A stretch of DNA of 39,779 bases, taken from contig JAFAZN010000341.1 of assembly GCA_019239775.1 (NCBI GenBank), positions 1-39,779 of the forward strand. The letters are read 5' to 3'. The stretch is from Chloroflexota bacterium. Lineage in GTDB: Bacteria; Chloroflexota; UBA6077; CF-72. Shown here piece by piece: positions 7,192-15,709 of this stretch (positions are counted from its first letter, which is position 1; each line of letters opens with the position of its first letter). The notes below the pieces were generated by a model, which did not search any database, was not told the DNA's origin, and was given only the letters and a program-made list of their open reading frames with translations. A program made the translations under genes and the position numbers.

Positions 7192-8298
7192 TCAGTTCAG
7201 CTCGTGAATGCGCGGCAGCACTTTGTTCGCAAACAGCTCTATCGATCGCCGCGTGCTATCACGATCCGGACCTCGGAAGATGAGGTCCAGGACGCCGGCA
7301 CCCAACTCATGGTGCACGTTGCAAATTTGATCCATCACCGTCTCCGGGCTGCCTGCAAGTTGCTGACCGTCCCGGAGCTTATCGGCGAATTCAGCGCCCC
7401 GATTCAGCATCGCACGGCTTTGCTGATGCTCACGATCACGGCCGTAGTAGCCGGCTTGCGCGACGGCGTCGTCAATTACGGGGTTCGCGCGACTGAGTCG
7501 GGTGGCACCGTCCGCGGGAATGCTTTGCAGCTCGTCAAAGGCCTGGTCGTCAGTCGCGGCAACGTGGATCCCAACACGATAGATCACGTCCTCGGGTCGC
7601 GGACTCCAGCCAACTTCATTCGCTACCTGGCGATACAGTTTGGCGGACTTGCTTGCCAGTGGCACCGACGTCACCGCAAAACCGAGTCCAATCTGGTTGC
7701 GGGCCGCCAATTCCGCTGACTCCGGACTTGACCCGGACATATAAATCGGAGGATGCGGCTGTTGGACCGGCCGCGGCCAGATCGAGATCGACCGGTATTC
7801 GTAGTAACGGCCCCACCACCCGAACGGCTGCGGTTCGGTCCAGGCTCTTCGGATAATTTGCAACGCTTCGTCGAACCGCCCACGCGATTCTGCCGGATTG
7901 ATGTTGTACGTCACGTACTCGTTGGAGGTGCCGCGCAGCATGCCTGCGACCACTCGCCCGCCGGTCAGCGTGTCCAGCATCGCGAATTCCTCAGCCACTC
8001 GCACAGGATTCTGGATCGGGATGTTCGGTCCGAGGAGCGCAATCTTGGCGCGTCTGATCCGCTGCGTCAGCGCGCCGGCCATGACCATTGGATTCGGAGT
8101 CAACGAAAATGGTGAGAAGTGGTGTTCGGCAACGGTCACCCAGTCGAAACCGAGGTCGTCCGCCATGCTGAACTGCTCAAGCGCCCACTGCATCGAGTCC
8201 TCGGCTGCTTCTCTCGAATACACGTCGACTGGGACTGGCCACCTGCCGCGGGTGGCCGGGCCCGCGTAACTCGCACCCGTGAATAAGGCTGCTTTCAC
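7192..8298 (-). CDS. LLM-class flavin-dependent oxidoreductase
   Basis: A 368-residue bacterial-luciferase-like monooxygenase, using FMN or F420. Seen are DLGFDWVTVAEHHF near residues 48-61 (the AEHHF segment is typical), RAKIALLGPNIPIQNPVRVAEE, the LDTLTGGRVVAGMLRGTSNEY segment and the central WPRPVQQPHPPIYMSGSS motif (RPxQxPHPPI), diagnostic for the family. It is first gene of a two-gene unit with the alpha/beta hydrolase. The upstream 260-base gap is shared with the divergent MFS gene. Expected to oxidise a small organic molecule; which one is not visible. Confidence 0.9.
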   Translation of the reverse strand: MKAALFTGASYAGPATRGRWPVPVDVYSREAAEDSMQWALEQFSMADDLGFDWVTVAEHHFSPFSLTPNPMVMAGALTQRIRRAKIALLGPNIPIQNPVRVAEEFAMLDTLTGGRVVAGMLRGTSNEYVTYNINPAESRGRFDEALQIIRRAWTEPQPFGWWGRYYEYRSISIWPRPVQQPHPPIYMSGSSPESAELAARNQIGLGFAVTSVPLASKSAKLYRQVANEVGWSPRPEDVIYRVGIHVAATDDQAFDELQSIPADGATRLSRANPVIDDAVAQAGYYGRDREHQQSRAMLNRGAEFADKLRDGQQLAGSPETVMDQICNVHHELGAGVLDLIFRGPDRDSTRRSIELFANKVLPRIHELN

Positions 8299-8558
8299 AT
8301 ACTCCCCTTGTCTGCACGACGGACTAATCTATGGCCCGAAAAACGCCGCCACAATAGCGCCACTCTGGACGTCGCGGAGCGTGACCTCGCGGAGCAAAGG
8401 CATAACTTCCGATCTGCATGGTAGCAATCACGGGGGTAACCGAATGGCGGTCCCGAGCGCCAAGTTGGATCTTTTGACCAGCTAGCTCGGCGGACGGGCG
8501 CGTCGTATGCTGGGGTGGTTATCGCTGGACGCACCTCAGTCAGGGGAGGATCAGCGCA
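8299..8558. promoter_or_regulatory. Divergent intergenic region (monooxygenase / MFS transporter)
   Basis: This 260-base gap must hold promoters for both divergent genes. It contains a direct repeat TCGCGGAGC at 8372-8380 and 8387-8395 (15-base period), which may be a regulator site, and a GTATGCTGG element at about 8505-8513. GGGGAGG near 8537-8543 is the MFS ribosome binding site. I could not assign a full -35/-10 pair. Confidence 0.4.
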
Positions 8559-9824
8559 ATGATCAAGCGTCAGGGCGCGCGCTACGAGTGGCTACTCGTC
8601 ATCTCGCTGGCATTGATGTTCGGCTTCGTGGGGCTCAATCGCGTGGGGATCGGTTATGTCATGCCCCCGGTGGTACAAGAGTTCCACCTCGAGTTCTGGC
8701 AGGCGGGCCTGCTGGTATCCGGCACCTCGCTGGGCTGGGCGCTTTCGGCCTGGCTGAGCGGCAGCATCTCCGACCGTGTGGGGCGCAAGAACGTGTACAT
8801 CATCGGCATGTACGCGGCGGCGATCATCTCAGCCATGATTGGTCTGAGCTGGAACTTCCTGTCGTTGTTCATTCTGCGAGACGTGCTGGGACTGGGTGAT
8901 GGAGTCAGCCTGGCGACCGGCCAGGGCACGATCGCGGAACGGTGTAACCCGGGCCGCCGCGCGCTGTTCCAGGCGATCTTCACCGGCGGCTACAACCTCT
9001 TTGGCCTGGCCTTGGGAGCGTTCATCGTTACCCACCTCGCGACTGCATTTGGCTGGCGATTTGCGTTTCCGCTAATTGGCGTCTTCGGCTTGCTGATGAC
9101 ATCGGCGATGATTGCCATCATGCCGCCGGACCTGCCCGCCAGCGCGCGCTCCGCCGCGGGTCAGCTCAGCGCGACGTCCTTCTTCAAGGACCTCAAAGAA
9201 ATCCTGGGCAGTCGCGGGATGCCGTTCACGACCATTGGTTTCACGCTCGGTCTCGCCTGGTTGGGTTTGTATCTGGCCTTCGCGACACTGTTTTTGACGC
9301 AGCTTCGCGGGTACAGCCTGAACGACGCCGGCAGCGTCCTGTCGGTGAGCTCGGCGATTGGATTAAGTGGCGTCATCATCGTTCCGACCATCGCGGACAC
9401 GGTGGGGCGGAGGCCAGCCGGTGCCATTGCCGCTGGTGGAGCGGCGGTTGGGTTTCTCGTGTTTGCGCTCGTACCAATGCCTGCCCAGTTACTGGTTGTC
9501 TTTCTGGCATTGGGCCAGATTTGTTCGGTTGGTTGGAATTCCCTGATGGGTGCCACGCTTCCGAGCGAGCTCGTCCCAGTGCGAAAAGGCGCCGCCATTG
9601 GCATCTGCAACCTGTTTGCGGCATCGCTTGGCATCACCCTGAGTCCGGTTATCGGTGGAGTGCTTGCCGACCGCTTCGGTCTGATCGTTCCGGTGGTACT
9701 GGCCGGTCTGTGCTGGGTGGTGGCGCTTCCGATGGTGATAGGCATTCCGGAGACGGCGCCGCGAGTCCTGCTGCGACGCGGAGCGGTGGAACCGGCAACG
9801 CCAGGCGGAGTTGTCGCCGCCTGA
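8559..9824 (+). CDS. MFS transporter (aromatic acid/sialic acid symporter-like)
   Basis: A 421-residue major facilitator with about twelve hydrophobic segments. Loop 2-3 carries the MFS signature A (SGSISDRVGRKNVY, residues about 67-80), and loop 8-9 has its half-repeat (IADTVGRRPAG). The second half begins with helix 7 after the central loop at about residues 190-215. Best resemblance is to the metabolite:H+ symporters that import aromatic acids or sugars acids. Start ATG at 8559 has GGGGAGG upstream. The Rieske oxygenase follows 131 bases later on the same strand, so transport and oxidation of the same aromatic compound is a reasonable inference, not shown. Confidence 0.9.
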   Translation: MIKRQGARYEWLLVISLALMFGFVGLNRVGIGYVMPPVVQEFHLEFWQAGLLVSGTSLGWALSAWLSGSISDRVGRKNVYIIGMYAAAIISAMIGLSWNFLSLFILRDVLGLGDGVSLATGQGTIAERCNPGRRALFQAIFTGGYNLFGLALGAFIVTHLATAFGWRFAFPLIGVFGLLMTSAMIAIMPPDLPASARSAAGQLSATSFFKDLKEILGSRGMPFTTIGFTLGLAWLGLYLAFATLFLTQLRGYSLNDAGSVLSVSSAIGLSGVIIVPTIADTVGRRPAGAIAAGGAAVGFLVFALVPMPAQLLVVFLALGQICSVGWNSLMGATLPSELVPVRKGAAIGICNLFAASLGITLSPVIGGVLADRFGLIVPVVLAGLCWVVALPMVIGIPETAPRVLLRRGAVEPATPGGVVAA

Positions 9825-9955
9825 GTCCGGGGTTTAGAGCTGGAGGATCATCCGGTCGGTGTGGTGAATGTCGCTGCGTCTGCGCTGTCGGCGGGACGCG
9901 GCTTCACCCTCGCGTGATATCTTCGATTTGCCAGCACGCTAGGGAGTAAGCACAC

Positions 9956-11284
9956 ATGCTTTCGACTGAAGAAAACGAATTGCTCTGTCGAGTCGGGCCT
10001 GGGACGCCAATGGGCGAGCTCATGCGTCAGTACTGGTTACCTGGCCTGCTCTCCAGAGAGGTGCCGACGCCAGACAGCGATCCACGTCGCATCATGCTAC
10101 TGGGCGAACAGCTGATCGCCTTCCGCGATACCACTGGCAGAGTCGGCCTGATTCAGAACAACTGTCCACATCGAGGCGCCTCACTGTTCTTCGGACGCAA
10201 CGAAGAGAGCGGCCTACGGTGCGTCTACCACGGTTGGAAATTCGACGTCGACGGCCACTGCATCGATATGCCCAACGAGCCCGCCGAGTCGGACTTCAAG
10301 CAAAAAGTCAAGGCCACCGCCTACCCCACGCGCGAGCGCGGCGGGATCATCTGGGTCTACATGGGCTCGCGAAGCGAGGCCGAGCTCCCTCCGCTACCCG
10401 ACCTCGAGGCCAACATGCTCGACGCGGAGCAAACAGGAATTGGCATCTTCCAGCGTGAGTGCAACTGGATGCAGGCACTCGAAGGGGACATCGACACTGC
10501 TCACGTCGGCTTCCTGCACCAGGGCGCGATCTCAGCCGATTCCGTCCCGGACGATTCCTGGGCAAAATACGCCCTGAGCGATCGCGCGCCTCGCTTCAAA
10601 GTGCTCGACATCGACGGCGGCGTGACCTACGGCACATATCGACCAGCAAACCCCGGGAACACGTACTGGCGCGTGGCGCACTTCCTGTTTCCGTTCTACA
10701 CCATGGTCGCCGCGGGCGTGCTCGGCCTGAAGGTCTCGGTCCGGGCGTGGGTTCCGCTGGATGACTACCACTGCTTCGGCCTGAGCATGAACAAGCTCGG
10801 GACGCAGGGACGCCGTCGCGGCGGTCCGAACGATAACCAGGTGGATGCTCCGCTCAAGCCGGATTCCACGGACTGGTACGGGCGCTTCCGATTCGAGGCC
10901 GACGCCAGGAACGATTTCATGATCGACCGCGAGAAGCAGCGGAAGTTGCAGAGCTACACGGGAATTCCATCGGTTTCGCTCGAGGACCATGCGGTCACTG
11001 AGAGCATGGGCCCGATTTACGACCGAACGCAGGAACGTCTCGGCAGCAGCGATGCGATGATCATTCGCACTCGCCGGCGGCTCATGAGCGCTGCCGTGGC
11101 ACTGCGCGAACGTGGCGTGCTGCCACCAGGCGTCGACCAACCCGAGGCGTACCGGCTGCGCTCCGGCGGCGTTGTGCTCCCATCCGACGCGGACTGGAGC
11201 GAGGCGACGCGGCCGCTGCAACAAGCATTCGTCGACCATCCGGAGCTGCGGCTGGACGTGCTGGCGGGCGTGCCGGCGGTATAA
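9956..11284 (+). CDS. Rieske [2Fe-2S] aromatic ring-hydroxylating oxygenase, alpha subunit
   Basis: A 442-residue oxygenase of the phthalate 4,5-dioxygenase / vanillate demethylase-like group. The Rieske cluster ligands are plain: Cys70 and His72 in NNCPHRG, Cys89 and His92 in CVYHGW. The mononuclear iron site is at GDIDTAHVGFLH, with His183 and His188 and the bridging Asp180. The remainder is the substrate-binding helix-grip domain with a long C-terminal helix region. The enzyme needs a reductase partner, which is not encoded nearby. Start ATG has GGGAG ten bases upstream. It ends six bases before the stop of the convergent secreted-protein gene. Likely hydroxylates or demethylates an aromatic acid. 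Confidence 0.93.
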   Translation: MLSTEENELLCRVGPGTPMGELMRQYWLPGLLSREVPTPDSDPRRIMLLGEQLIAFRDTTGRVGLIQNNCPHRGASLFFGRNEESGLRCVYHGWKFDVDGHCIDMPNEPAESDFKQKVKATAYPTRERGGIIWVYMGSRSEAELPPLPDLEANMLDAEQTGIGIFQRECNWMQALEGDIDTAHVGFLHQGAISADSVPDDSWAKYALSDRAPRFKVLDIDGGVTYGTYRPANPGNTYWRVAHFLFPFYTMVAAGVLGLKVSVRAWVPLDDYHCFGLSMNKLGTQGRRRGGPNDNQVDAPLKPDSTDWYGRFRFEADARNDFMIDREKQRKLQSYTGIPSVSLEDHAVTESMGPIYDRTQERLGSSDAMIIRTRRRLMSAAVALRERGVLPPGVDQPEAYRLRSGGVVLPSDADWSEATRPLQQAFVDHPELRLDVLAGVPAV

Positions 11285-11290
11285 AAGAAG

Positions 11291-11950
11291 TCAGGGCTGT
11301 GGCAACTGAGCCATCAGCTGATTGAATTGCGTTGCGAGAGCGCTGAGCTTCTGCGCTCTCGTATCCGCGCTCAGCGTCGGATCCTGAGATATTTGCGCCA
11401 TCTGCTGGGAAATCGTGGCGATCTGCGCACGCAGCTGGTCGGCGGTGGGAGTTCCTCCGGCTACCGGTGCGACCGCGGTGGGCACGGGCAACGGAGTTGC
11501 GATGGCGGCAGTGGGCAGTGGAGTCGCGGCGGCAGCCGGTGCCGTTGATGTTTGCAGCAATTGCTGCTGCCATTGCGCGACCAGCTGATTGAACTGTGCA
11601 GCCAGGCTGGTGATGCGCTGTACTTTTGCGTCAATCGAGAGTGATTGGTCCTGCACGGCCTGTGTGACCTGCTGGGAAACCGACGCGATCTGATCGCTGG
11701 ATTGCTGGGCGCCAGAAGTGGCCCCTGTGGCCCCGGTCGCTTGAATTGCGGCCACCGCGGTCGCGGAAAGAAGCACCGGCGTTGGTGTTGCAAACGTAAA
11801 CGAGCCCGTTTGCGCGGTTGTGGGTGATGGCGTCGCGTCGATGGCGTACATCGGCGCGTTCGTGCCGTACGCGCTGCTAGATGCGAGTAGTTGAGCGAAC
11901 AGGACTCCGAGAGCGATGGCGGTTGTGATGATGATGCGCGAGCGCTGCAT
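11291..11950 (-). CDS. Secreted low-complexity protein with internal duplication
   Basis: I do not recognise a family. The ATG at 11948-11950 is chosen because GGAGGAGGAG lies seven bases upstream; 219 residues result. Residues 1-29 form a Sec signal peptide (MQRSRIIITTAIALG then a hydrophobic core and a small-residue cleavage region SSSAYG). Two copies of a 40-residue helical, Gln-rich unit follow (about residues 87-126 and 176-215), identical at 22 of 40 positions and both ending in QFNQL; an Ala/Pro/Thr linker joins them. The units look like short coiled-coil helices with alternating Gln and hydrophobic residues. It is monocistronic, with a candidate promoter at 11973-11984. Function unknown; likely extracytoplasmic. 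Confidence 0.75.
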   Translation of the reverse strand: MQRSRIIITTAIALGVLFAQLLASSSAYGTNAPMYAIDATPSPTTAQTGSFTFATPTPVLLSATAVAAIQATGATGATSGAQQSSDQIASVSQQVTQAVQDQSLSIDAKVQRITSLAAQFNQLVAQWQQQLLQTSTAPAAAATPLPTAAIATPLPVPTAVAPVAGGTPTADQLRAQIATISQQMAQISQDPTLSADTRAQKLSALATQFNQLMAQLPQP

Positions 11951-11972
11951 CTGGCCGCTCCTCCTCCGACTG

Positions 11973-11984
11973 AGCATACCCACT
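11973..11984 (-). promoter_or_regulatory. Candidate -10 region (AGTGGGTATGCT)
   Basis: The element AGTGGGTATGCT, with TATGCT as possible -10 hexamer, sits 22 bases before the start codon of the secreted protein gene. The same 12 bases occur at 30512-30523 at nearly the same distance (25 bases) from another exported-protein gene. No consensus -35 is visible. Promoter function is inferred. Confidence 0.4.
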
Positions 11985-12030
11985 CGAACCGGCGCGGCGG
12001 GGGCGCAAGTGTTAGAGGTTGACTAAAACT

Positions 12031-12465
12031 CTAGGGTTCGAGGTCCACTCGTGCCTGGCCAAGCGTGGTGCGGCGGCCAGTCTCGTCCTGGCCCCAGATC
12101 TCGAGTTCAACCGTGCCGCCGCCGTCGGCGTTGGGTTCGGCCGAGATGATCTTGCCGCCGAGGACGTAGGGTCGCCCAGGTTGGTCGATGCCTCGGTATG
12201 ACGCGTCGATGTGGCGTACAAAGGCGTTCGGGCCAGCCCAGGTTTGAACGAGCTCACCCAGCCAGCCTGCCTTGAGCAAGCCATGCAGGATCACGCCTGG
12301 CAAGCCCGCCGCCTCAGCAAACGGCCTGTCGTAGTGGATCTCGTAGAAATCGCCGGACGCGCCTGCGTACTGGACGAGCTGTCGGGTCGTGGGATGCTTC
12401 GTCAGCGGAGGCAGCTCGTCGCCCACGTGGACGTCGCGGAAACGAGCACCAGGGGCGACTGGCAT
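12031..12465 (-). CDS. MaoC-like (R)-specific enoyl-CoA hydratase subunit
   Basis: A 144-residue hot-dog-fold hydratase. The hydratase-2 motif is visible at about residues 33-60: an Asp in GASGDFYEIHYDRPFAEA and His in the same stretch (the catalytic Asp/His dyad), followed by GLPGVILHG. Start ATG at 12463-12465 lies two bases after the stop of the preceding hydratase gene, implying coupling. The two adjacent single-hot-dog proteins likely pair as a heteromer, with this one as the catalytic half, as in the two-subunit MaoC hydratases of actinobacterial side-chain degradation. It should add water to a trans-enoyl-CoA; the substrate cannot be told. Confidence 0.85.
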   Translation of the reverse strand: MPVAPGARFRDVHVGDELPPLTKHPTTRQLVQYAGASGDFYEIHYDRPFAEAAGLPGVILHGLLKAGWLGELVQTWAGPNAFVRHIDASYRGIDQPGRPYVLGGKIISAEPNADGGGTVELEIWGQDETGRRTTLGQARVDLEP

Positions 12466-12467
12466 GC

Positions 12468-12917
12468 TCAACGCCGCAAGCCGGTGGATCGGCCTTCGGC
12501 CACCAGCCGTCCATCCTGGTCGGTATAGCGGATTTCTCGCACGAGAATCAGCAGCGGTCCGGTGGAACTCTGGACACCGCGCACCTCCACCAGTGTGGTC
12601 TGCGCGGTGATCACATCGCCCGGACGCACCGGTCGATGCCACTCGTAGCTGCTACCTCCGTTCAGATTGACACGCCCGAAGCCAAGATCTGGCAGCGGCA
12701 GTGGGGCCTGAATGGTGCACAAAAACGTGGGTGGGGCGATGATGCCGCCCCACCGCGTTTGTCGCGCATACTCCGCGTCGGTGTAGAGCGGATTGGAGTC
12801 TCCAAGCGCCTCCACAAACCGGCGGATCGCGCCGGCTTCGATGACGCGGCTAGTGGCAGCGCCAGTCGTGCCGACGTGACGCTGCCCCTCGGCGACAGCC
12901 TCCTCGAGCGTGGCCAC
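12468..12917 (-). CDS. FAS1-like dehydratase / MaoC N-terminal-domain protein
   Basis: A 149-residue hot-dog protein resembling the N-terminal (MaoC_dehydrat_N) half of two-domain hydratases. Seen are RFVEALGDSNPLYTDAEYA, where the usual dyad His is replaced (NPLY), GGIIAPPTF, and a C-terminal sheet with RPGDVITAQTTLVEV. This is probably the non-catalytic partner that shapes the acyl pocket of the neighbouring MaoC protein. The GTG at 12915-12917 is taken as start, five bases after the SDR stop; a much longer upstream frame only overlaps the SDR gene. Part of the tight run SDR - this gene - MaoC. Confidence 0.82.
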   Translation of the reverse strand: MATLEEAVAEGQRHVGTTGAATSRVIEAGAIRRFVEALGDSNPLYTDAEYARQTRWGGIIAPPTFLCTIQAPLPLPDLGFGRVNLNGGSSYEWHRPVRPGDVITAQTTLVEVRGVQSSTGPLLILVREIRYTDQDGRLVAEGRSTGLRR

Positions 12918-12922
12918 CCTGG

Positions 12923-13855
12923 TTAGCGGGCTTGGGCTGGCTGGGGGGCTGGTGCAGGTGCAAAGGCTCCGCCTTGGCCCGTTACCAGCGGGCGGAAGGC
13001 GTGTTCTAGCAGGTCGAAGGTCTTGTCGAGGTCGCGGTCCCACGGACCGGTTCCGACAATCTGGCTCAGCAACTGCGGCTTGCTGTAGAGGCCGATCTCG
13101 TAGCCGCGGGCGGAGATCACCTGACCGTTGCACCAGTCCGCTCCTTCGCTTGCCAGGAATGCGACTGCCGGCGCGACGTTTTCCGGTGCGCGCTCGTCGC
13201 CATCTTGTGGCGAGCGGCGGCGCTGATCGGGAATCGACTCCGTCATCCGCGTGGCTGCCCCGGGTGCGATCGCGTTCGAAGTCACGCCGTAACGGGCGAG
13301 CGCGTTTGCGCAGGAATAGGTGAAACCGACAATACCCATTTTCGCGGCGGCGTAGTTGGGCTGACCGGGGGCACCGTGTAAACCGGAGCCGGAGGTGAAG
13401 TTGATCAACCGAAAGTGGCCTTCAGGGTTGCGCTGTTCCCGCCAGTACGCGGCCGCGTGTCGCGACGTATTGAAAGTGCCCTTCAGATGAACGCGAATGA
13501 CCGCGTCCCACTCTTGCTCGCTCATGTTGAAGAGCATGCGGTCGCGGAGGATCCCGGCCACATTGACCAGGATGTCGAGCTTGCCAAATGAGTCGATTGC
13601 CTGGCGAATGAGCTGTTCCGCGGAGCCCAGTTCGGCAATATCGTTGTAATTCGCGACGGCCTGCCCGCCGGCGGCTTTGATGTCGTTGACGACCTGCTGC
13701 GCAGGCGTCGAATCGGGACTGCTGCCGTCCAGCGCGACGCCCAGGTCATTCACCACCACACTGGCGCCTTCGCGCGCGAGCAGGCGCGCTACGCCGGCAC
13801 CAATTCCGCGACCGGAACCCGTCACGATTGCAACCCGTCCCTCGAGCTTGCCCAT
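12923..13855 (-). CDS. SDR-family dehydrogenase (3-hydroxyacyl-CoA-type)
   Basis: A 310-residue short-chain dehydrogenase, NAD(P)-dependent. The cofactor motif TGSGRGIG is at 12-19, NVAG at 98-101, the Ser of NFTSGSG near 155-157, and the catalytic YAAAK with Tyr168 and Lys172. It is longer than a classical SDR (about 250) and ends in a Pro/Ala tail (APAPAPQPAQ); it resembles the dehydrogenase part of peroxisomal-type multifunctional enzyme 2. The ATG at 13853-13855 has GGAG six bases upstream. Its start overlaps that of the divergent PHP gene. With the two hydratases downstream it fits hydration followed by hydroxyacyl-CoA oxidation. Confidence 0.9.
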   Translation of the reverse strand: MGKLEGRVAIVTGSGRGIGAGVARLLAREGASVVVNDLGVALDGSSPDSTPAQQVVNDIKAAGGQAVANYNDIAELGSAEQLIRQAIDSFGKLDILVNVAGILRDRMLFNMSEQEWDAVIRVHLKGTFNTSRHAAAYWREQRNPEGHFRLINFTSGSGLHGAPGQPNYAAAKMGIVGFTYSCANALARYGVTSNAIAPGAATRMTESIPDQRRRSPQDGDERAPENVAPAVAFLASEGADWCNGQVISARGYEIGLYSKPQLLSQIVGTGPWDRDLDKTFDLLEHAFRPLVTGQGGAFAPAPAPQPAQAR

Positions 13856-14609
13856 GCTAGTCTCCATTCTGTTGTTTAGTCCCGTTTGGCCGCCGCCACC
13901 GACGCAGGCGGGTTGGATACGCCTCGATTGCCATCTGCACACCGCCGCCTCGGGCGATGCGCGCACGACGTTGGAAGAAGTTGCCCAGCGCGTCGAAGCG
14001 GTCCACCTCGACGTGGTGTGTATCACTGACCACCACGCGATCGAGGCGGCAGAGGCGCTGCGTCGCGATCTCCACATTCGGGTTATCGTCGGCGAAGAGA
14101 TCCGCACTCCGGCTGGAGAAATTATCGGCCTGTTCCTGTCCGAGCGCATTCCATACGTACTGCCGGTTCCTGAAGTGATCCACCGCATCAAAGCACAGGG
14201 TGGCCTTGTGTACGCGCCTCACGCGTTTGACCCTGAACGTGCCGGACTGCGACGAGCGGTGCTGGAGCGGCTGGTCGCGGCGGGTGAGCTGGACGTCATC
14301 GAGGTGTTCAACGCCAAGATCGCGGACTCGGCGCATAATATCGCCGCGGCCGACTTCGCAACACAGTTCGACATTGCCCCAGGAGTGGGCTCGGATGCGC
14401 ACGATCCCGAGGGTATCGGGGCGGCCTACATCGAAGTGCCGGATTTCGACGGCCCCCACGATATGCTGTCTGCGCTCCGCCGCGGGCGGGTGATTGGACA
14501 GTATCGACCGCATGCGGCGCGCTATCCTACACCCCGATCCGCTGCGCTAACAGCTCGCGATGGTACGCCGTGTTCCCCAGAAACAGCTGGCTCGACTTGG
14601 CGCGCTTGA
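13854..14609 (+). CDS. PHP-domain metal-dependent phosphoesterase
   Basis: A PHP-superfamily hydrolase of about 250 residues. Metal-site motifs occur in order: LDCHLHTAASGD (H-x-H), CITDHHA, VGEEI, YAPHAFDP, EVFNAK and GSDAHDP. Such proteins hydrolyse phosphoesters of nucleotides or small phosphates with Zn, Mn or Fe. The start is uncertain: ATG at 13854 shares three bases with the oppositely directed SDR start, has no ribosome site, and the first ~22 codons do not look conserved; CTG or TTG codons at 13869 and 13872 are alternatives. The C-terminal ~28 residues run 83 bases into the convergent acyl-CoA dehydrogenase gene. Function in the cluster is unclear. Confidence 0.82.
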   Translation: MLVSILLFSPVWPPPPTQAGWIRLDCHLHTAASGDARTTLEEVAQRVEAVHLDVVCITDHHAIEAAEALRRDLHIRVIVGEEIRTPAGEIIGLFLSERIPYVLPVPEVIHRIKAQGGLVYAPHAFDPERAGLRRAVLERLVAAGELDVIEVFNAKIADSAHNIAAADFATQFDIAPGVGSDAHDPEGIGAAYIEVPDFDGPHDMLSALRRGRVIGQYRPHAARYPTPRSAALTARDGTPCSPETAGSTWRA

Positions 14610-15648
14610 AATACAGGTGTGCGTCGTGATCCCACGTGAAGCCGATGCCGCCGTGGATCTGGATATTCTCGGCGGCTGTAAAGAAGTACGCGTCCGAGCA
14701 TGTTGCTTTCGCCAGGCTGGCGGCCACCGGAATCTCATCTGAATTCTCGGCGGCGGCAAACGCGGCGTACTGTGCGGCAGATCGTGCCGACTCCACTTGC
14801 AACAGCATATCCGCGCAACGGTGCTTGATGACCTGGAAGCTCCCAATCGGTCGACCGAACTGGTAGCGAATCTTGGAATACTCCACGCTCATGTCCAGAC
14901 AACGTTGTGCGCCGCCAACCTCCTCCGCGGCGAGCGCGATCGCCACGAGGTCCAGTGTTCGCGACAGCCCGGGCCAGGCCTGCCCTTCGACGCCGATCAA
15001 CCGCGCGGGGGTGCGCGCGAACTCCAGGCGGGCAAGCTTGCGCGTTTGGTCGAGCGTGAGCAGCGGAGTCCGGCTCAGACCGACTGGATCTTCCTCGACG
15101 GCAAAGAGCGATACCCCCGCGGCGGACCGAGCAGCCACCAGGATCAAGTTCGCAATGGCGCCGTCGATCACGAACGATTTACACCCATTCAGGACCCAAT
15201 TGGAGCCACTACTTTCTGCGCTTACGTGGATCGAGTCCTGGTCCCAACGGCCGCTGTCCTCCGCCAGCGCGAGGGTTGCAATCGTCTCGCCCGTTGCGAT
15301 CGAGGGGAGGTACGTCGCACACGCGTCCTCGTCAGCTGAACACAGCAAGGCATTCGCGGCCATGCCAACGGTTGCAAAATACGGGCTGCACACGAGCGTG
15401 CGCCCCATCTCCTCCAGGACGATGGCGAGCTCGACATAGCTGAAACCCGCACCGCCGTATTGTTCAGGAATCGTGAGCGCTTGCAGTCCGAGCTGACTCG
15501 CCATCTGCTCCCAGACTTGCGGACTGTAGCCGTCGGTGCTGGCCATCAACCGTCGCACTTCGGCCGACGGCGAACGGTCCTCGCAGAACCGCCGCATCGT
15601 TCGACGCAGCTCCTCCTGCTCATCCGTGAAGGACATGTTCGTTGGCAC
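14527..15648 (-). CDS. Acyl-CoA dehydrogenase family protein (third of cluster)
   Basis: A full-length 373-residue FAD-dependent acyl-CoA dehydrogenase. The N-terminal helical domain starts SFTDEQEELRRTMRRF; the middle domain contains LALAEDSGRW and an NGCKSFVIDG strand; the C-terminal helical domain has the family stretch YSKIRYQFGRPIGSFQVIKH and ends with IQIHGGIGFTWDHDAHLYFK. The GTG at 15646-15648 is preferred because GGAGG lies seven bases upstream; ATG at 15636 is 19 from it. It is 61 bases downstream of the truncated dehydrogenase and so likely in the same operon. It should introduce an alpha-beta double bond, feeding the hydratases at 12031-12917. Confidence 0.9.
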   Translation of the reverse strand: MPTNMSFTDEQEELRRTMRRFCEDRSPSAEVRRLMASTDGYSPQVWEQMASQLGLQALTIPEQYGGAGFSYVELAIVLEEMGRTLVCSPYFATVGMAANALLCSADEDACATYLPSIATGETIATLALAEDSGRWDQDSIHVSAESSGSNWVLNGCKSFVIDGAIANLILVAARSAAGVSLFAVEEDPVGLSRTPLLTLDQTRKLARLEFARTPARLIGVEGQAWPGLSRTLDLVAIALAAEEVGGAQRCLDMSVEYSKIRYQFGRPIGSFQVIKHRCADMLLQVESARSAAQYAAFAAAENSDEIPVAASLAKATCSDAYFFTAAENIQIHGGIGFTWDHDAHLYFKRAKSSQLFLGNTAYHRELLAQRIGV

Positions 15649-15709
15649 TGCTAAGCCTCCGTGTGCTTGTGGGCAGGACTGCTGGAGGGGTGCGCCTCGA
15701 CGGTCGGCG

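Noticed and set aside
13857..14513. 218-codon minus-strand frame opposite the PHP gene
   Set aside because: The plus strand has all PHP metal motifs; the minus frame has no recognisable feature.
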